DNA of 64,000 bases from JABSOG01 sp041583135 (GTDB taxonomy: Bacteria > Pseudomonadota > Gammaproteobacteria > Enterobacterales > Alteromonadaceae): assembly GCA_041583135.1 (NCBI GenBank), contig JBFHGJ010000002.1:77120-141119 (forward strand), written 5' to 3'. The translations under genes were made by a program, and so were the position numbers. Under the pieces are notes generated by a model, which ran no database searches, was not told where the DNA came from, and saw nothing but the letters and a program-made list of their open reading frames with translations. Below are positions 37,148 through 46,018 of this stretch, in pieces (position 1 is the stretch's first letter; the number at the start of each line of letters is the position of its first letter).

Positions 37148-38866
37148 TCACACTAGAGCCGCTAGAGGCTCCTCGGTAGCATTGATGCCTGTTTGTTGTA
37201 CGATGTTGTTGTCGCAAACCGATTTGACTCGGCCGTTCTCCATAACAATCAACTGATCTGCAAGTTCAAAATAGCGGTCGTCATGGGAAATGACGATCAC
37301 CGCTTTACCGGCGGCACGTAAATCCGGCAATATCACGCGGTAGAAAATATCTTTAAATCGCGGGTCTTGATCCGACGCCCATTCGTCAAACAACAATACC
37401 GGCCTGTCCTCTAGCAGCAACACCAATAGCGCCAAACGCTTGCGCTGGCCGTCGGACAAATGTACCGTCGAGAAACGATCGCCGTCGATACGCACCTTTT
37501 CGCTCAGCTCAAGGTAACCCAAATAGCGCTCGATTTTGACGCTCTGTTTGTCGTCAATTTGATGATATAACCGTTCAAATAAGTGATAGTCGGAATAGAT
37601 CGCGCTGATACAACGGCGTGCACTAAACATCGAATCACGGTTAATCGCCAACTCATCAAAGGCAACATTGCCGCTGCTTGGCCAGTAATGCAGCGTTAAA
37701 CATTTGCTCAAAGTCGATTTACCCGAACCATTACCACCGGTAATATAGCTGATCTGGCCGCGTTTAAAGGTCAAGTTTACGTTTTCAACAGCAAAGCTGT
37801 CATCGTCTTCGCCATAGCGATAGCTCAAGCCCTCAACCCGATACTGCTTGAAATCTTTCGGGATGCTTAAACGGCTGTCCCCCTGTTCAACATTAAGCTG
37901 ACGATAAAACTGCTGAAGCTTAGCCAGCGACACCTTGCCTTTTTGAATCCCCGACATGGCATGTAAAATCTCACTGACCGGGCCGGTCAAATACAACAGC
38001 GCCATAACAATGCCGAAAAGCTGTAGTTGGCTGATATCAAACACATAGGGCAAATGAAAGATAGCCACGGCGATGACCAAAAATGAAATGATCTCACCAT
38101 AATTTTCCGCCACGATCAGAATGGTTGAGCCATGAAATACCCCTTTGAAGGCACCTCGTTCTGGTTGCAGCAAGTCTTGCTGATAGTAGGCTTGCGCCTT
38201 CTCATCATTGAGTTTGAGCTCTTTGGCGCCGTAAATCAGTCCCTTCACCCCTTCTTGAATTTGGTCAAAGTGCTCTCTCGATGCCGAAAAAAACCGTCCG
38301 GCCAACAACACCGGCAATTGATAGGTCAACACCCCAACACTTAAAGCGCCCAGCACAAACCAAAACACCTTGATATCCAAATAAATCAAATAACCAAGGG
38401 TGCCAATGATTGTCACGAAGCAGACCCAAATCGACGGCAGCGACACGGCGGCAGCGGTGATAGAGGGAATATCGATATTGATCAGGTTGATCACCCGCGC
38501 TTGGCCGATGACCTCCAGATCGCGATAAGACAGCTTACGGATCCTTTGATACAAGCTTAAGCGATGGGCCATCGATGCCTTGCTGGCAATGTACAAAGAC
38601 AACACCAACGACACCGATTTAACCGCTACTATCAAACCACACGCCAACAGAAAAAACGACCCCAATTCGGCGGTCGGTGAATTGAAAAACGATAAATTTT
38701 CAATCTCCAAACCCGATGAACCGGAACGCTGTGAGGCAACCGCATACATCACAAACGGGATCAACAACGAATAACACAAACCGGTTGCGACGCCAAAGAT
38801 AATAGAGAGAAAAAACAAATTCGGCGATACCCGCCAAAAAAGATCCGCCAAACGCTTCAATTCCAC
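37148..38866 (-). CDS. Cyclic-peptide-type ABC exporter (PvdE/SyrD-like)
   Basis: 572-aa half-transporter with a membrane domain (~1-340, about six hydrophobic segments) fused to an ATPase domain. Walker A is GGNGSGKST, the signature reads LSDGQRKRL, and Walker B is VLLFDEWASDQDP. The DEWASDQDP form and LSDGQ signature are typical of the PvdE/SyrD group that moves nonribosomal peptides across the inner membrane. The GTG start has GGGGAG upstream and begins 4 bp after the acylase stop; NRPS1 follows 18 bp later. Placed between acylase and synthetase, it most likely carries the acylated peptide to the periplasm, where the acylase acts. It may also give self-protection. It is unlikely to be a toxin exporter of the C39-peptidase type, because no such domain is present. 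Confidence 0.9.
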   Translation of the reverse strand: MELKRLADLFWRVSPNLFFLSIIFGVATGLCYSLLIPFVMYAVASQRSGSSGLEIENLSFFNSPTAELGSFFLLACGLIVAVKSVSLVLSLYIASKASMAHRLSLYQRIRKLSYRDLEVIGQARVINLINIDIPSITAAAVSLPSIWVCFVTIIGTLGYLIYLDIKVFWFVLGALSVGVLTYQLPVLLAGRFFSASREHFDQIQEGVKGLIYGAKELKLNDEKAQAYYQQDLLQPERGAFKGVFHGSTILIVAENYGEIISFLVIAVAIFHLPYVFDISQLQLFGIVMALLYLTGPVSEILHAMSGIQKGKVSLAKLQQFYRQLNVEQGDSRLSIPKDFKQYRVEGLSYRYGEDDDSFAVENVNLTFKRGQISYITGGNGSGKSTLSKCLTLHYWPSSGNVAFDELAINRDSMFSARRCISAIYSDYHLFERLYHQIDDKQSVKIERYLGYLELSEKVRIDGDRFSTVHLSDGQRKRLALLVLLLEDRPVLLFDEWASDQDPRFKDIFYRVILPDLRAAGKAVIVISHDDRYFELADQLIVMENGRVKSVCDNNIVQQTGINATEEPLAALV

Positions 38867-38870
38867 GACA

Positions 38871-41339
38871 TTACTCCCCTGCGCTATCTTTTGGTTGCAA
38901 CAGCAATCGCTCGGGCCTTTCGGCTTGGTTCATCGACAACCACGCCATGGCCTCATGGGCGGCAATCAAATCGTCATAATGGCGGCTAAACACATTGCCC
39001 GACTGGCCGGTATTGATACTGAACCGGCCCTGCCCGTTAGGCGCCAATGACACCACTTGACGGTAACCAGGGCCAAAAAAGTGCGCAAACCGGCTTTGTT
39101 TGGCCAAACTGGTAGATGCCAGGTTAACGGTATAGCCGCTACCGCCGGTGTCGATTTCGCGGTGAAACAGCTCGGCAAAAATACTCTCGGGACGTGGCGG
39201 CTGCGCCGGTGCCATATGGGCATCGCTAAAGGGAAAATGAGGAAACTGTGCTTTGTGTAGCTTACCCCAACGCCAATCATCAGGCGAACTGCCATAGCTG
39301 ATGTTTAGCTCATTCACCGCGTGCTCAAGTGCAATAACCAACAGTTCATCGCAGCTTTCTTTCGATTCGGTCGTTAGATAATCACACCATAGCGCGGCGC
39401 TGCCTTGCAACACCTGAGTGACAAACGGCACGTTTGGCTCATCTAGCAGCGACATCACCGAATAACGAGCGCTACCACGCAAGGTACTTCCACGTAAATC
39501 ATCCTCAATCAGCAAGCGATAAAAGTGCGCCATCCACACGCTATATACACCAGCAGCCGCGCTATCTTTGTCCATCAAGCCATCCCAGCTGTGCAATACT
39601 TGTTGCACTTCTCGGCCAGCTTCGCTTTGGGGTTTGACCGCAAGCAGTCGTGGTAAGGCCGATGTGGCCGCCAGCGAATGTTGGTCGCCGATTAAGCCAT
39701 CCATATCTTGCGCTGTTAGCTTACCATCTTTGCTTTGTAGCAATTGCGCCAATTGCTTTTCGATGCGTTCGGCGCGTATCCCTGGCGCCCAATCATCGCT
39801 GATGTGATAAGGGTAAGCGTCGTCGTGCAGGCGATGATTGGCGGCGACAATTATGCCACTTGGCGGATTGTATTTTTCAATGGCGCGTTCAAATCCAATA
39901 AACCCCTGCCAGTGATTCTGCTGCTGCCAACCGGCCACAGGCACGTTGCCCTGTCCTTTGCCCCGTAAGGGAATTAGACCCGGCGCCAATAAACCGATAT
40001 TGCCTTTAACATCCGCATAGGTAAACGCATGGGCAGGCGCGACAAATGAAGACAATGCCTGTTTGAACTGAAACCAGTCGCGGGCATAGTTTAACTTGAT
40101 AAAGCTATTAAACGTACCGCCGCGTTGTTCATCCCCGGTCCAGCGCACGCTGTAGGCAAAGTCAGACAACGGGTTATACTCATCAGAGAGCACCGGGCCA
40201 TTGACTGTACGCCTGACGGTGATTTTAAGTGGCGCTTGTTCGGGCATTAAAGGGTCCTTCTTCACCCGTATTTCCTCTTGATAGACTTCCATATCGACCA
40301 TTCGTCCATCCAACTCGTATTGATAAGGGTTGAGTGGATTGATTTTTTCAATGAAAACATCTTGAGTATCGGCCATCAAAGTTGTAGTGCCCCACGCGAT
40401 ATCGGCGTTGCGGCCAACGGCAACAAAGGGTAGCCCGGGAAACGTCGCCCCGGTGACATTCAACTTATCGCCTTTTAACGAGGCCAAATACCACAAAGAC
40501 GGGATCTGATTACTTAGATGGGGATCGTTGGCCAATATCGGATAGCCGTTGGCGGTATGCGCAGGGCCTACTACCCAGCTATTGCTGCCGACATATCGCT
40601 TTGGCAGCAATGCGTCTTGGGGCAGCTGTGCCATACCGTCGCTCAAGGCTGCCATGGCATCGGGCATTGGCAGCTCCTCATCGTTCAATTCAATTGCCGG
40701 CATCAGTTGATTGGCTTTCTCCAAACCAAAGCTTTGGATAAGCAAAGTGCGCTGCAATTCAAACGCCATATTGGTTGAAAGCTGCCATGACATCAGTTGC
40801 ATATAGGCCAGCGAATCCACGGCCTGCCAAGGCTCAGGCGTGACATCAAGCAATAAAAACTCCGGCGGCAAAACCTTAGACTGCGCCATAGCGGCATTTA
40901 CCCCGGCCACATAGGCTTGCAGCGCCTGCTGCGCTGTCTCATCTAAGCCTTGCAACATTTTGTGGGCGTTACGATAAAGCCCTAAACGACGGACCAGCCT
41001 ATCGGAGGGTATCGCCTCTGCGCCCAATATTTCCGCCAAGCGACCGGCGGCAATACGACGGTTCATTTCCATCTGCCATAAGCGGTCTTGAGCGTGAGCA
41101 AAGCCCAAGCCGAAATAACTCGCGGTGTCTTTTTCGCTCTGAATGTAAACAACGCCAGAGGCGTCTCTTTCTAGGCTTACGGGCGTCTTTAAACCGGCGA
41201 GCAAAACATGGCCTTGGGTTTGTGCGACACTCGCGTTCAAATACCAAAATACGCCGCAGCTTAACAATATCAAAGGCAATAAAATCCAGCCGACAACACG
41301 ATAAAGTAAGGGGAAATCGTTGACGGTAATCTTGTTCAT
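38871..41339 (-). CDS. Periplasmic Ntn-hydrolase acylase of the penicillin amidase family
   Basis: 822-aa precursor of the family containing penicillin acylase, PvdQ and AHL acylases. One hydrophobic N-terminal segment (~15-34) acts as anchor or uncleaved signal. The self-cleavage site that frees the catalytic beta chain reads YVG/SNSWVV, so the nucleophile is Ser252. Other family marks are DASGVVYI and FGLGFAHAQDRLWQME in the alpha chain and NDPHL after the nucleophile. It is the first gene of the operon that continues into a peptide exporter and acyl-initiated NRPS. That position favours removal of the fatty acid (or an acyl-peptide piece) from the exported product, as PvdQ does for pyoverdine precursors. 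Alternatives are self-resistance by inactivating the lipopeptide, or AHL degradation. Substrate cannot be read from sequence alone. Confidence 0.9.
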   Translation of the reverse strand: MNKITVNDFPLLYRVVGWILLPLILLSCGVFWYLNASVAQTQGHVLLAGLKTPVSLERDASGVVYIQSEKDTASYFGLGFAHAQDRLWQMEMNRRIAAGRLAEILGAEAIPSDRLVRRLGLYRNAHKMLQGLDETAQQALQAYVAGVNAAMAQSKVLPPEFLLLDVTPEPWQAVDSLAYMQLMSWQLSTNMAFELQRTLLIQSFGLEKANQLMPAIELNDEELPMPDAMAALSDGMAQLPQDALLPKRYVGSNSWVVGPAHTANGYPILANDPHLSNQIPSLWYLASLKGDKLNVTGATFPGLPFVAVGRNADIAWGTTTLMADTQDVFIEKINPLNPYQYELDGRMVDMEVYQEEIRVKKDPLMPEQAPLKITVRRTVNGPVLSDEYNPLSDFAYSVRWTGDEQRGGTFNSFIKLNYARDWFQFKQALSSFVAPAHAFTYADVKGNIGLLAPGLIPLRGKGQGNVPVAGWQQQNHWQGFIGFERAIEKYNPPSGIIVAANHRLHDDAYPYHISDDWAPGIRAERIEKQLAQLLQSKDGKLTAQDMDGLIGDQHSLAATSALPRLLAVKPQSEAGREVQQVLHSWDGLMDKDSAAAGVYSVWMAHFYRLLIEDDLRGSTLRGSARYSVMSLLDEPNVPFVTQVLQGSAALWCDYLTTESKESCDELLVIALEHAVNELNISYGSSPDDWRWGKLHKAQFPHFPFSDAHMAPAQPPRPESIFAELFHREIDTGGSGYTVNLASTSLAKQSRFAHFFGPGYRQVVSLAPNGQGRFSINTGQSGNVFSRHYDDLIAAHEAMAWLSMNQAERPERLLLQPKDSAGE

Positions 41340-41355
41340 TTCAATGACGACTCCA

Positions 41356-41436
41356 TGCCTTAATCAGGCACTCTATTCCTTTACAAACGACCCTTTTGGC
41401 GAGTCCAAAGAGGGACTGATCCTAACTTGCCAAAAG
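41356..41436 (-). promoter_or_regulatory. Structured 5' leader of the lipopeptide operon (two stem-loops)
   Basis: Between the proposed promoter and the acylase ATG the transcript can form two stems. The first is an outer 8-bp stem (CTTTTGGC 41393-41400 with GCCAAAAG 41429-41436) enclosing AGTCC 41402-41406 / GGACT 41413-41417. The second is TGCCT 41356-41360 with AGGCA 41366-41370, close to the start codon. Neither is followed by a U-run, so they are not plain terminators. I match them to no riboswitch class; a regulatory role is inference. Confidence 0.45.
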
Positions 41437-41450
41437 CCAAAGGGAGACGG

Positions 41451-41480
41451 AATATATAACCCCTGCCTTGACGATGTCAA
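41451..41480 (-). promoter_or_regulatory. Sigma70-like promoter of the acylase-exporter-NRPS operon
   Basis: On the minus strand a consensus -35 TTGACA (41475-41480) is followed after 16 bp by TATATA (41453-41458), or after 18 bp by TATATT (41451-41456). Transcription would start near 41445, leaving a leader of about 105 nt before ATG 41339. It is the best promoter match I saw upstream of the operon. Confidence 0.65.
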
Positions 41481-41705
41481 TAACAAACGGACGCGTCGCA
41501 CAAATTATGCGCTGAGGCTCATAATTCACATAATTACTGTTTACATTTTCAATTTTGCTTCAATTAGTTAAATATTCATCAATTTAATTAATAAACATGC
41601 AGCAAACGCCATAGACGACAGCATCGAGTCCCCGAGTTGGACAGTTATCGAACGGTTGGTAATAACACCACCACAAGAGCCTTTTCTTTGGGTAGTCGAA
41701 TTGAT

Positions 41706-43130
41706 ATGCTGCTGCGACTTTCGAGTCATTTTCAACACACTATTCTCATGAGCAATTTATTATCTATGGTGCCAAACAGGCCCAGTACGGCTTTTTGGCA
41801 GCAATTTGCCAACAACTATTGGCAGCAAGACAGCTTTTGCACCGACAGCGACGTTTTACAACCACCGCTAACCCCAGCTCAAATGTTTGATGTTGTCGTA
41901 GAAAACTGTGCGCCCAAACCGTTACATCGTGGCTCCACTCGATTCTTTATCAATAACAAAAGCGTACCTGACGCGCAATGTCGTGCAAACGGGTATTACC
42001 CGATAGCACAAGATCAAGACTTTGCAGGTTTTCACAAAAGATTGCGCTCTATTATCGGTGATGCCGATTACGTATTTACCATTGACGTATTTCATTTACC
42101 CGACTCGGCCCGTCAATGGACTTACGGTTTTTTACGTGACCTTTATCAGCATACAGGCGCCAACATCTGTAGTGGCCACTTTTTCTCCATCTTTTTCGGT
42201 GATTACCACGCCACGCCATTTGGCGTGCACAATCACGACAATCTCTATGAGTATGAAGGCGCGTTTTATTTCCCCCTTGAAGGTCAAAAACAGATGCGCA
42301 TTTGGCATCCTAAAGTGGCCGAGGCCAATCCAAAGCTGATTAAGGCCACCGAACACAGCACCTATAATGAGCAGTCACACCTGCTCAGCGCCGACGCAGG
42401 CGGCTTGATGTATTGGCCCTCTGACAGATATCACGTTGGCAACGCTCAAAACAACAATTTGGCGATCCCTTTAGCCATTAGAATAGGCCAAGACCAAGTG
42501 TCATTAATCGGCCGTATGATTGAATGGGAAATGGACGATAAACCATCGTATTCCAAGCGCTACGGCCGCATTGACCGACTTAAAGTTAGAGCGCGGCGAT
42601 ATCGCCATGTCATCAAGCAGGGCACCCGCAAGTTGTCGCTTAGAGAAGATACCAATTGTGAATTTGACCCCTTTGATCTACCAAAAAGTGGCCAAACGCT
42701 GCCGCCGACATTAAACCGGATCAGAGATTTTTACGCCAAGGCCACCTGCCCTGCCATATTGGAAGTGGTATTGACTCGCTATTGGTTGCGCACCTTATCG
42801 AGCTGGGGCTTAAACCCCAAAGCGCCCAAGCGCGACTTTGCGCCATTAACACGCGACAACCGCATCGCTGCTTTTGAAAACCATCAATTGTTGTGGCGTC
42901 ATTTAGAAAATTCAGCACAAACTTTGGTAGCAGCAGCAGGCAATGTCACCTCGCTATCCCATGCGCCTAAAGCCGCGATAGAGCAAATGTTAACAACGCT
43001 CAATCAAGGCGAAGCAATATCAGTTGGACAGTTGCTGCAACAATCTGACAGCGAAGAAAAACATCATGAAACGCTGTTGGCGCTGCTGAACGAGCTCCAG
43101 CAATCGGCAGGTATTGGGCGAGTTGAATAA
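41706..43130 (+). CDS. Cupin/JmjC-like putative Fe(II) oxygenase
   Basis: 474 aa from ATG 41706; the frame stays open back to a TTG at 41637, and ATG 41748 and 41766 are also possible because no start has a convincing ribosome site. The central part has cupin-type metal motifs: VHNHDNLYEYEG, then GGLMYWPSDRYHVGNA about 75 residues later, giving the His-x-His/Asp...His pattern of JmjC/YcfD-like hydroxylases. The C-terminal ~200 residues look helical and resemble nothing I can name. There is no signal peptide. It diverges from the lipopeptide operon across a ~370-bp gap and could hydroxylate a residue of the peptide or a carrier-bound amino acid. Equally it could be an unrelated ribosomal-type oxygenase. 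Family assignment is moderate; role is inference. Confidence 0.6.
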   Translation: MLLRLSSHFQHTILMSNLLSMVPNRPSTAFWQQFANNYWQQDSFCTDSDVLQPPLTPAQMFDVVVENCAPKPLHRGSTRFFINNKSVPDAQCRANGYYPIAQDQDFAGFHKRLRSIIGDADYVFTIDVFHLPDSARQWTYGFLRDLYQHTGANICSGHFFSIFFGDYHATPFGVHNHDNLYEYEGAFYFPLEGQKQMRIWHPKVAEANPKLIKATEHSTYNEQSHLLSADAGGLMYWPSDRYHVGNAQNNNLAIPLAIRIGQDQVSLIGRMIEWEMDDKPSYSKRYGRIDRLKVRARRYRHVIKQGTRKLSLREDTNCEFDPFDLPKSGQTLPPTLNRIRDFYAKATCPAILEVVLTRYWLRTLSSWGLNPKAPKRDFAPLTRDNRIAAFENHQLLWRHLENSAQTLVAAAGNVTSLSHAPKAAIEQMLTTLNQGEAISVGQLLQQSDSEEKHHETLLALLNELQQSAGIGRVE

Positions 43131-43148
43131 TATTCGCCCAATAAATAA

Positions 43149-43165
43149 GGGAGTCATTGACTCCC
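43149..43165. terminator. Hairpin between convergent genes
   Basis: GGGAGTC / GACTCCC perfect 7-bp stem with a 3-nt loop, 19 bp after the oxygenase stop. On the minus strand it is followed by TTATTTATT, so it better terminates the secreted-protein gene at 43208-44290 but may serve both directions. Confidence 0.55.
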
Positions 43166-43207
43166 TATACATCGTCTAACGAAGCGCTATGCGCAACGTA
43201 AACACTT

Positions 43208-44290
43208 CTATTGGTAGACACCAATGGCCCAGAACGGGTAACCATCCCCTTCATAAGACATTTCAACCATTACAAAGCCGCTGAATTGACTTTGTCCCGG
43301 CTCCCATGCCCCCCACAACAATTGCGAGTGACCGCCGACCGACTCGGCAGTATCCCAACAAGCATTGCCGTTGTCATTGGCAGTGTCATAAATATGACCA
43401 CCGTGGTAGTAGATCAACGAATTGTTCGACGACAAATTGTAACCCCAGGCATTGTGGCAGTATGGCTTACCTGTGTCATCGCCGCAAAGGCTAGTGTAAG
43501 ACACCAGATCGTTGGTGACCTTAATGTTTACCGCTTCATCCTTAAACTCGGTGTAACGCGTCGAAATCAATTTTGACGGGTTACTCGGGTCTGGTCTGAG
43601 GCCAATTTCCGACGTTGCCGGGAAAATCGAATGGGTTTTGCTGCCTTGGATCCAAGTGTTTTGCTTATAACGATCCGCGGTAGCGCCAATATTGAGGTAC
43701 TGCATCGTACCATAATATTCGGTTTTCATTTGGCTTTCGGTAATATTTGACACAGGCCCATTCAACGAATCTGATGCCAAGCCATAACCTTCGAATCTGG
43801 TAACATCTGACTGGGTCGTTTGCGACAACACCCAGCGATTTTTACCATTGACCGAGGTTTTCGTCCAAACTCGGTTTTCGTTGTTAATTGTGACCGTTAA
43901 GGTGTTACCCGATACATTGTAAGTACCATACTCGTATACTTCCCCGTTGTAAGCAGGCATTTTAAACTGCCCTCTGGCACTGCTAGCACAGCTTTGACCA
44001 AAATGTTCAGCCACCGGACTCTCGTGGGTGATATTACCAAATAACCAGCCTTGAGGATTGCTATCTGGTAAGAAACGATAATATCGGTAGGTCACGGCAT
44101 TACTGTTTGGCGAAAACTCGTAGTAACCGAACTTTAACTGATTTTGGTAAAGTTGGTAGGTTGATAACTTATACTGACTGGCTTCAACATTTAACAGGTA
44201 AGGATAGCCATCAAGATTGGCCATGGCGGAACTCGCACCTGTAAGTAACAACACGGCTGCGATTGATTGACTAATTGATTTTAACTTCAT
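43208..44290 (-). CDS. Secreted protein of unknown function, 360 aa
   Basis: Not recognised as a named family. It has a clear Sec signal peptide (MKLKSISQSI..., cleavage after SSAMA at ~25) and a mature region rich in Tyr, Asn, Ser and Thr, consistent with an extracellular beta-rich protein. Cysteines are few and probably paired (SLCGDD...YCHNAW; NACWD). The last ~70 residues hold GGHIYDT, SVGGHSQ and FVMVEMSYEG...AIGVYQ, which recur in the same order at the C-terminus of the 1165-aa secreted protein at 46019-49516; a VTRFEGYG motif is shared too. The two are probably paralogous in that region. ATG 44290 is preceded by GGAG eight bases upstream. No enzyme motif seen. Confidence 0.85.
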   Translation of the reverse strand: MKLKSISQSIAAVLLLTGASSAMANLDGYPYLLNVEASQYKLSTYQLYQNQLKFGYYEFSPNSNAVTYRYYRFLPDSNPQGWLFGNITHESPVAEHFGQSCASSARGQFKMPAYNGEVYEYGTYNVSGNTLTVTINNENRVWTKTSVNGKNRWVLSQTTQSDVTRFEGYGLASDSLNGPVSNITESQMKTEYYGTMQYLNIGATADRYKQNTWIQGSKTHSIFPATSEIGLRPDPSNPSKLISTRYTEFKDEAVNIKVTNDLVSYTSLCGDDTGKPYCHNAWGYNLSSNNSLIYYHGGHIYDTANDNGNACWDTAESVGGHSQLLWGAWEPGQSQFSGFVMVEMSYEGDGYPFWAIGVYQ

Positions 44291-44693
44291 TTGTACTATC
44301 TCCGTAAAATACTTTATTTACTCTCGCCCCCGTTCTTGGAGGCGAAGGTACATTAACATGCGTTTAATTAAAAAACAACCACATATCTAGTTTTATAGAC
44401 ATATAATTACTCCCCTCTTTGCACTAGTTAGACAATAACTGTAATCCCGTCCTTAAACGACAAAACGCAAGCAAGGCTAACCTATTACTGCATAGTGGTT
44501 ATTGTAGATCGCGGTGGCAATCATTTTCAAACAGGTTGCTGGTGAAATACAGCAAAGACGGCAAAGACCCAACCTTTGATATATCAACAGTGACAGCATT
44601 GAGCTACACTGCAATAAGGTGACGGAAGGTGTTTTTTTTGCGAACGAAACCAATTTCCAAACGGTTGACAACTGACCAATTAAAGGAGCAAAG
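44291..44693. other. Divergent intergenic region, no gene seen
   Basis: AT-rich 403-bp gap between two outward-facing secreted-protein genes. It must hold both promoters. One imperfect stem lies in the leader of the minus-strand gene: CGCCCCC and GGAGGCG (about 44325-44344 on the plus strand). I match it to no riboswitch. Nothing else supported. Confidence 0.5.
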
Positions 44694-45563
44694 ATGATAA
44701 TGAGTTTGTGCATGGCAATAGTGCTCATATTGCAGAGTATGTCTTATGCCTTGGCTTGCTCTTGCTCGCAAAAATAGTTGTTCGAACACGCTATTGTAAA
44801 AGCTCAAACCGTTGGTTTTGCCAAGTTAACCAGCTTCCACAACAACGCCGCCCCCAGCTCTGCCTTAGAAGGTGTCGCAGCAGAGTTTACTTACATCGAT
44901 ATCCTTAAAGGCAAGCCAATCCAATCAACTGTAACACTCACTACGGGAGCGAGTTCAGCGTCTTGTGGTGTTTTGATGCGGGTTGGCGAGACTTACCTGA
45001 TAGTGCTAAATCAAGGAGAGTTTAAAATAACAAGCTGTGGTTTCAGCGATTTAATAAAACAAAGCGCCATTGCGCCACTGTCTGAACATATTCGTCAAGT
45101 GCTGAAAAACCCAGAGCAAAGCATCGCCTCTGCCCGCAAAGCGAAAACAGATAGCATGTGGCTAATCAAAACCGGTTCAACCATCGCTAGAAGAAAAGCT
45201 GAACTGATGCACTGCGCCAAACAAAATTTAGCACCCAATAAAAATACATTACAACATCATATTGAACTGTCAGATAAAGTGACACAAACATGGTTAGCAC
45301 TCAATTCAAATGCACCAGAGGTAGATCTTCTGCCGCAATTGATGCTCGAAGAAGGCGAATACATAGTTAAACAAGGTATCGCTCAAAACAAATTTACCCC
45401 AGCGTATTGCGGCCAGTTGTTCAGCGATGGATTTTTGCCGCAAACCTTGGCCCGCTTAGAGAATCTATCAAAGAAAACAACAACACCTCCTATGTGTACT
45501 CCAAGTGAAATCAGCTGTCGCCCGGTATACGATGTGATAGATGACGCATCAGGCCGACACTAG
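44694..45563 (+). pseudogene. TIMP/NTR-like secreted protein interrupted by an in-frame TAG
   Basis: ATG 44694 follows a strong ribosome site (AAAGGAGCAAAG) and encodes a signal peptide ending SYALA, then CSCSQK. Codon 28 (44775-44777) is TAG. The same frame then stays open for 261 codons to 45563. The downstream part (FEHAIVKAQTVGFAKL, SASCGVLMRVGETYLIVL, ITSCGFS) matches bacterial tissue-inhibitor-of-metalloproteinase/netrin-like domains, whose first residues after the signal peptide are CxC and whose N-terminal Cys pair with the later CG and SCG cysteines. So the TAG splits a single domain. The TTG right after the TAG has no ribosome site and would lack a signal peptide. Readings: a point-mutated pseudogene, suppression or readthrough, or a sequencing error. 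The rest of the frame shows no decay. Proteins of this type are exported and may inhibit proteases, but function is unproven. Confidence 0.65.
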
Positions 45564-45610
45564 GCAATCTCAACAACCAACTGTCAACTCAGAAGTATAA
45601 AAGGAATATA

Positions 45611-45898
45611 GTGAAAAAACGCCTCGCTCGAATTTGTTTAATCGGCTCCTATGTTTGGTGCGTACTAATGTTTCCCTTTGGCATATTAGGCGTATTCGGA
45701 GGGCTAGCTCTGGCATTACAAGGTGACCTAAAAGGCTACTTTATCCTGCTGTGCTCATATCTGCTTTTTACATTCGGCCTAGACTTGGTTAGAACATCGA
45801 GGTTGTTAGTCCAAGGCAAAGATCTTCGCCGAGAAAAACTCAGACAAATTCGTCAGTCACGACTTAAAAACGCTAAGCAAAATGATGACTTACAGTGA
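45611..45898 (+). CDS. Small two-helix membrane protein, 95 aa
   Basis: Not a recognised family. Two hydrophobic segments (~8-34 and ~43-60) are joined by a short polar turn, followed by a strongly basic C-terminal tail (RREKLRQIRQSRLKNAKQ), predicting both ends in the cytoplasm. The GTG start (45611) has AAGGA six to seven bases upstream. It begins 48 bp after the TIMP-like frame, so the two may be cotranscribed. Nothing suggests a toxin or phage holin beyond its size. Confidence 0.65.
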   Translation: MKKRLARICLIGSYVWCVLMFPFGILGVFGGLALALQGDLKGYFILLCSYLLFTFGLDLVRTSRLLVQGKDLRREKLRQIRQSRLKNAKQNDDLQ

Positions 45899-45969
45899 GC
45901 CGAGTTTTGCTGTTTGCAAAGCAGCATAATCAAGAGCGGCAGTTACAGAACAGCCACTGATTGAAAAAA

Positions 45970-45991
45970 GGGCCTGCTTTGTAGCAGGCCC
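45970..45991 (-). terminator. Rho-independent terminator of the 1165-aa gene
   Basis: GGGCCTGC / GCAGGCCC, an 8-bp GC-rich stem with a 6-nt loop. On the minus strand it is followed by TTTTTT, 28 bp after the stop of the gene at 46019-49516. On the plus strand the tail is poor in T, so it mainly serves the minus strand. Confidence 0.85.
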
Positions 45992-46018
45992 CAGATTGTT
46001 TATCTCAAACAATGGAGA

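Noticed and set aside
37148..41339. Calling the cluster a pyoverdine locus
   Set aside because: The exporter and acylase are alike in type, but module specificities and the absence of visible ornithine hydroxylase or chromophore genes do not fit pyoverdine.
41637..41705. N-terminal extension of the cupin/JmjC-like protein from a TTG
   Set aside because: No ribosome site and low-complexity Thr/Asn residues; ATG 41706 or later is more likely.
44604..44908. Short frames on both strands around the TIMP-like gene start
   Set aside because: They lack ribosome sites and overlap the signal peptide coding region; the plus frame from 44694 explains the sequence better.
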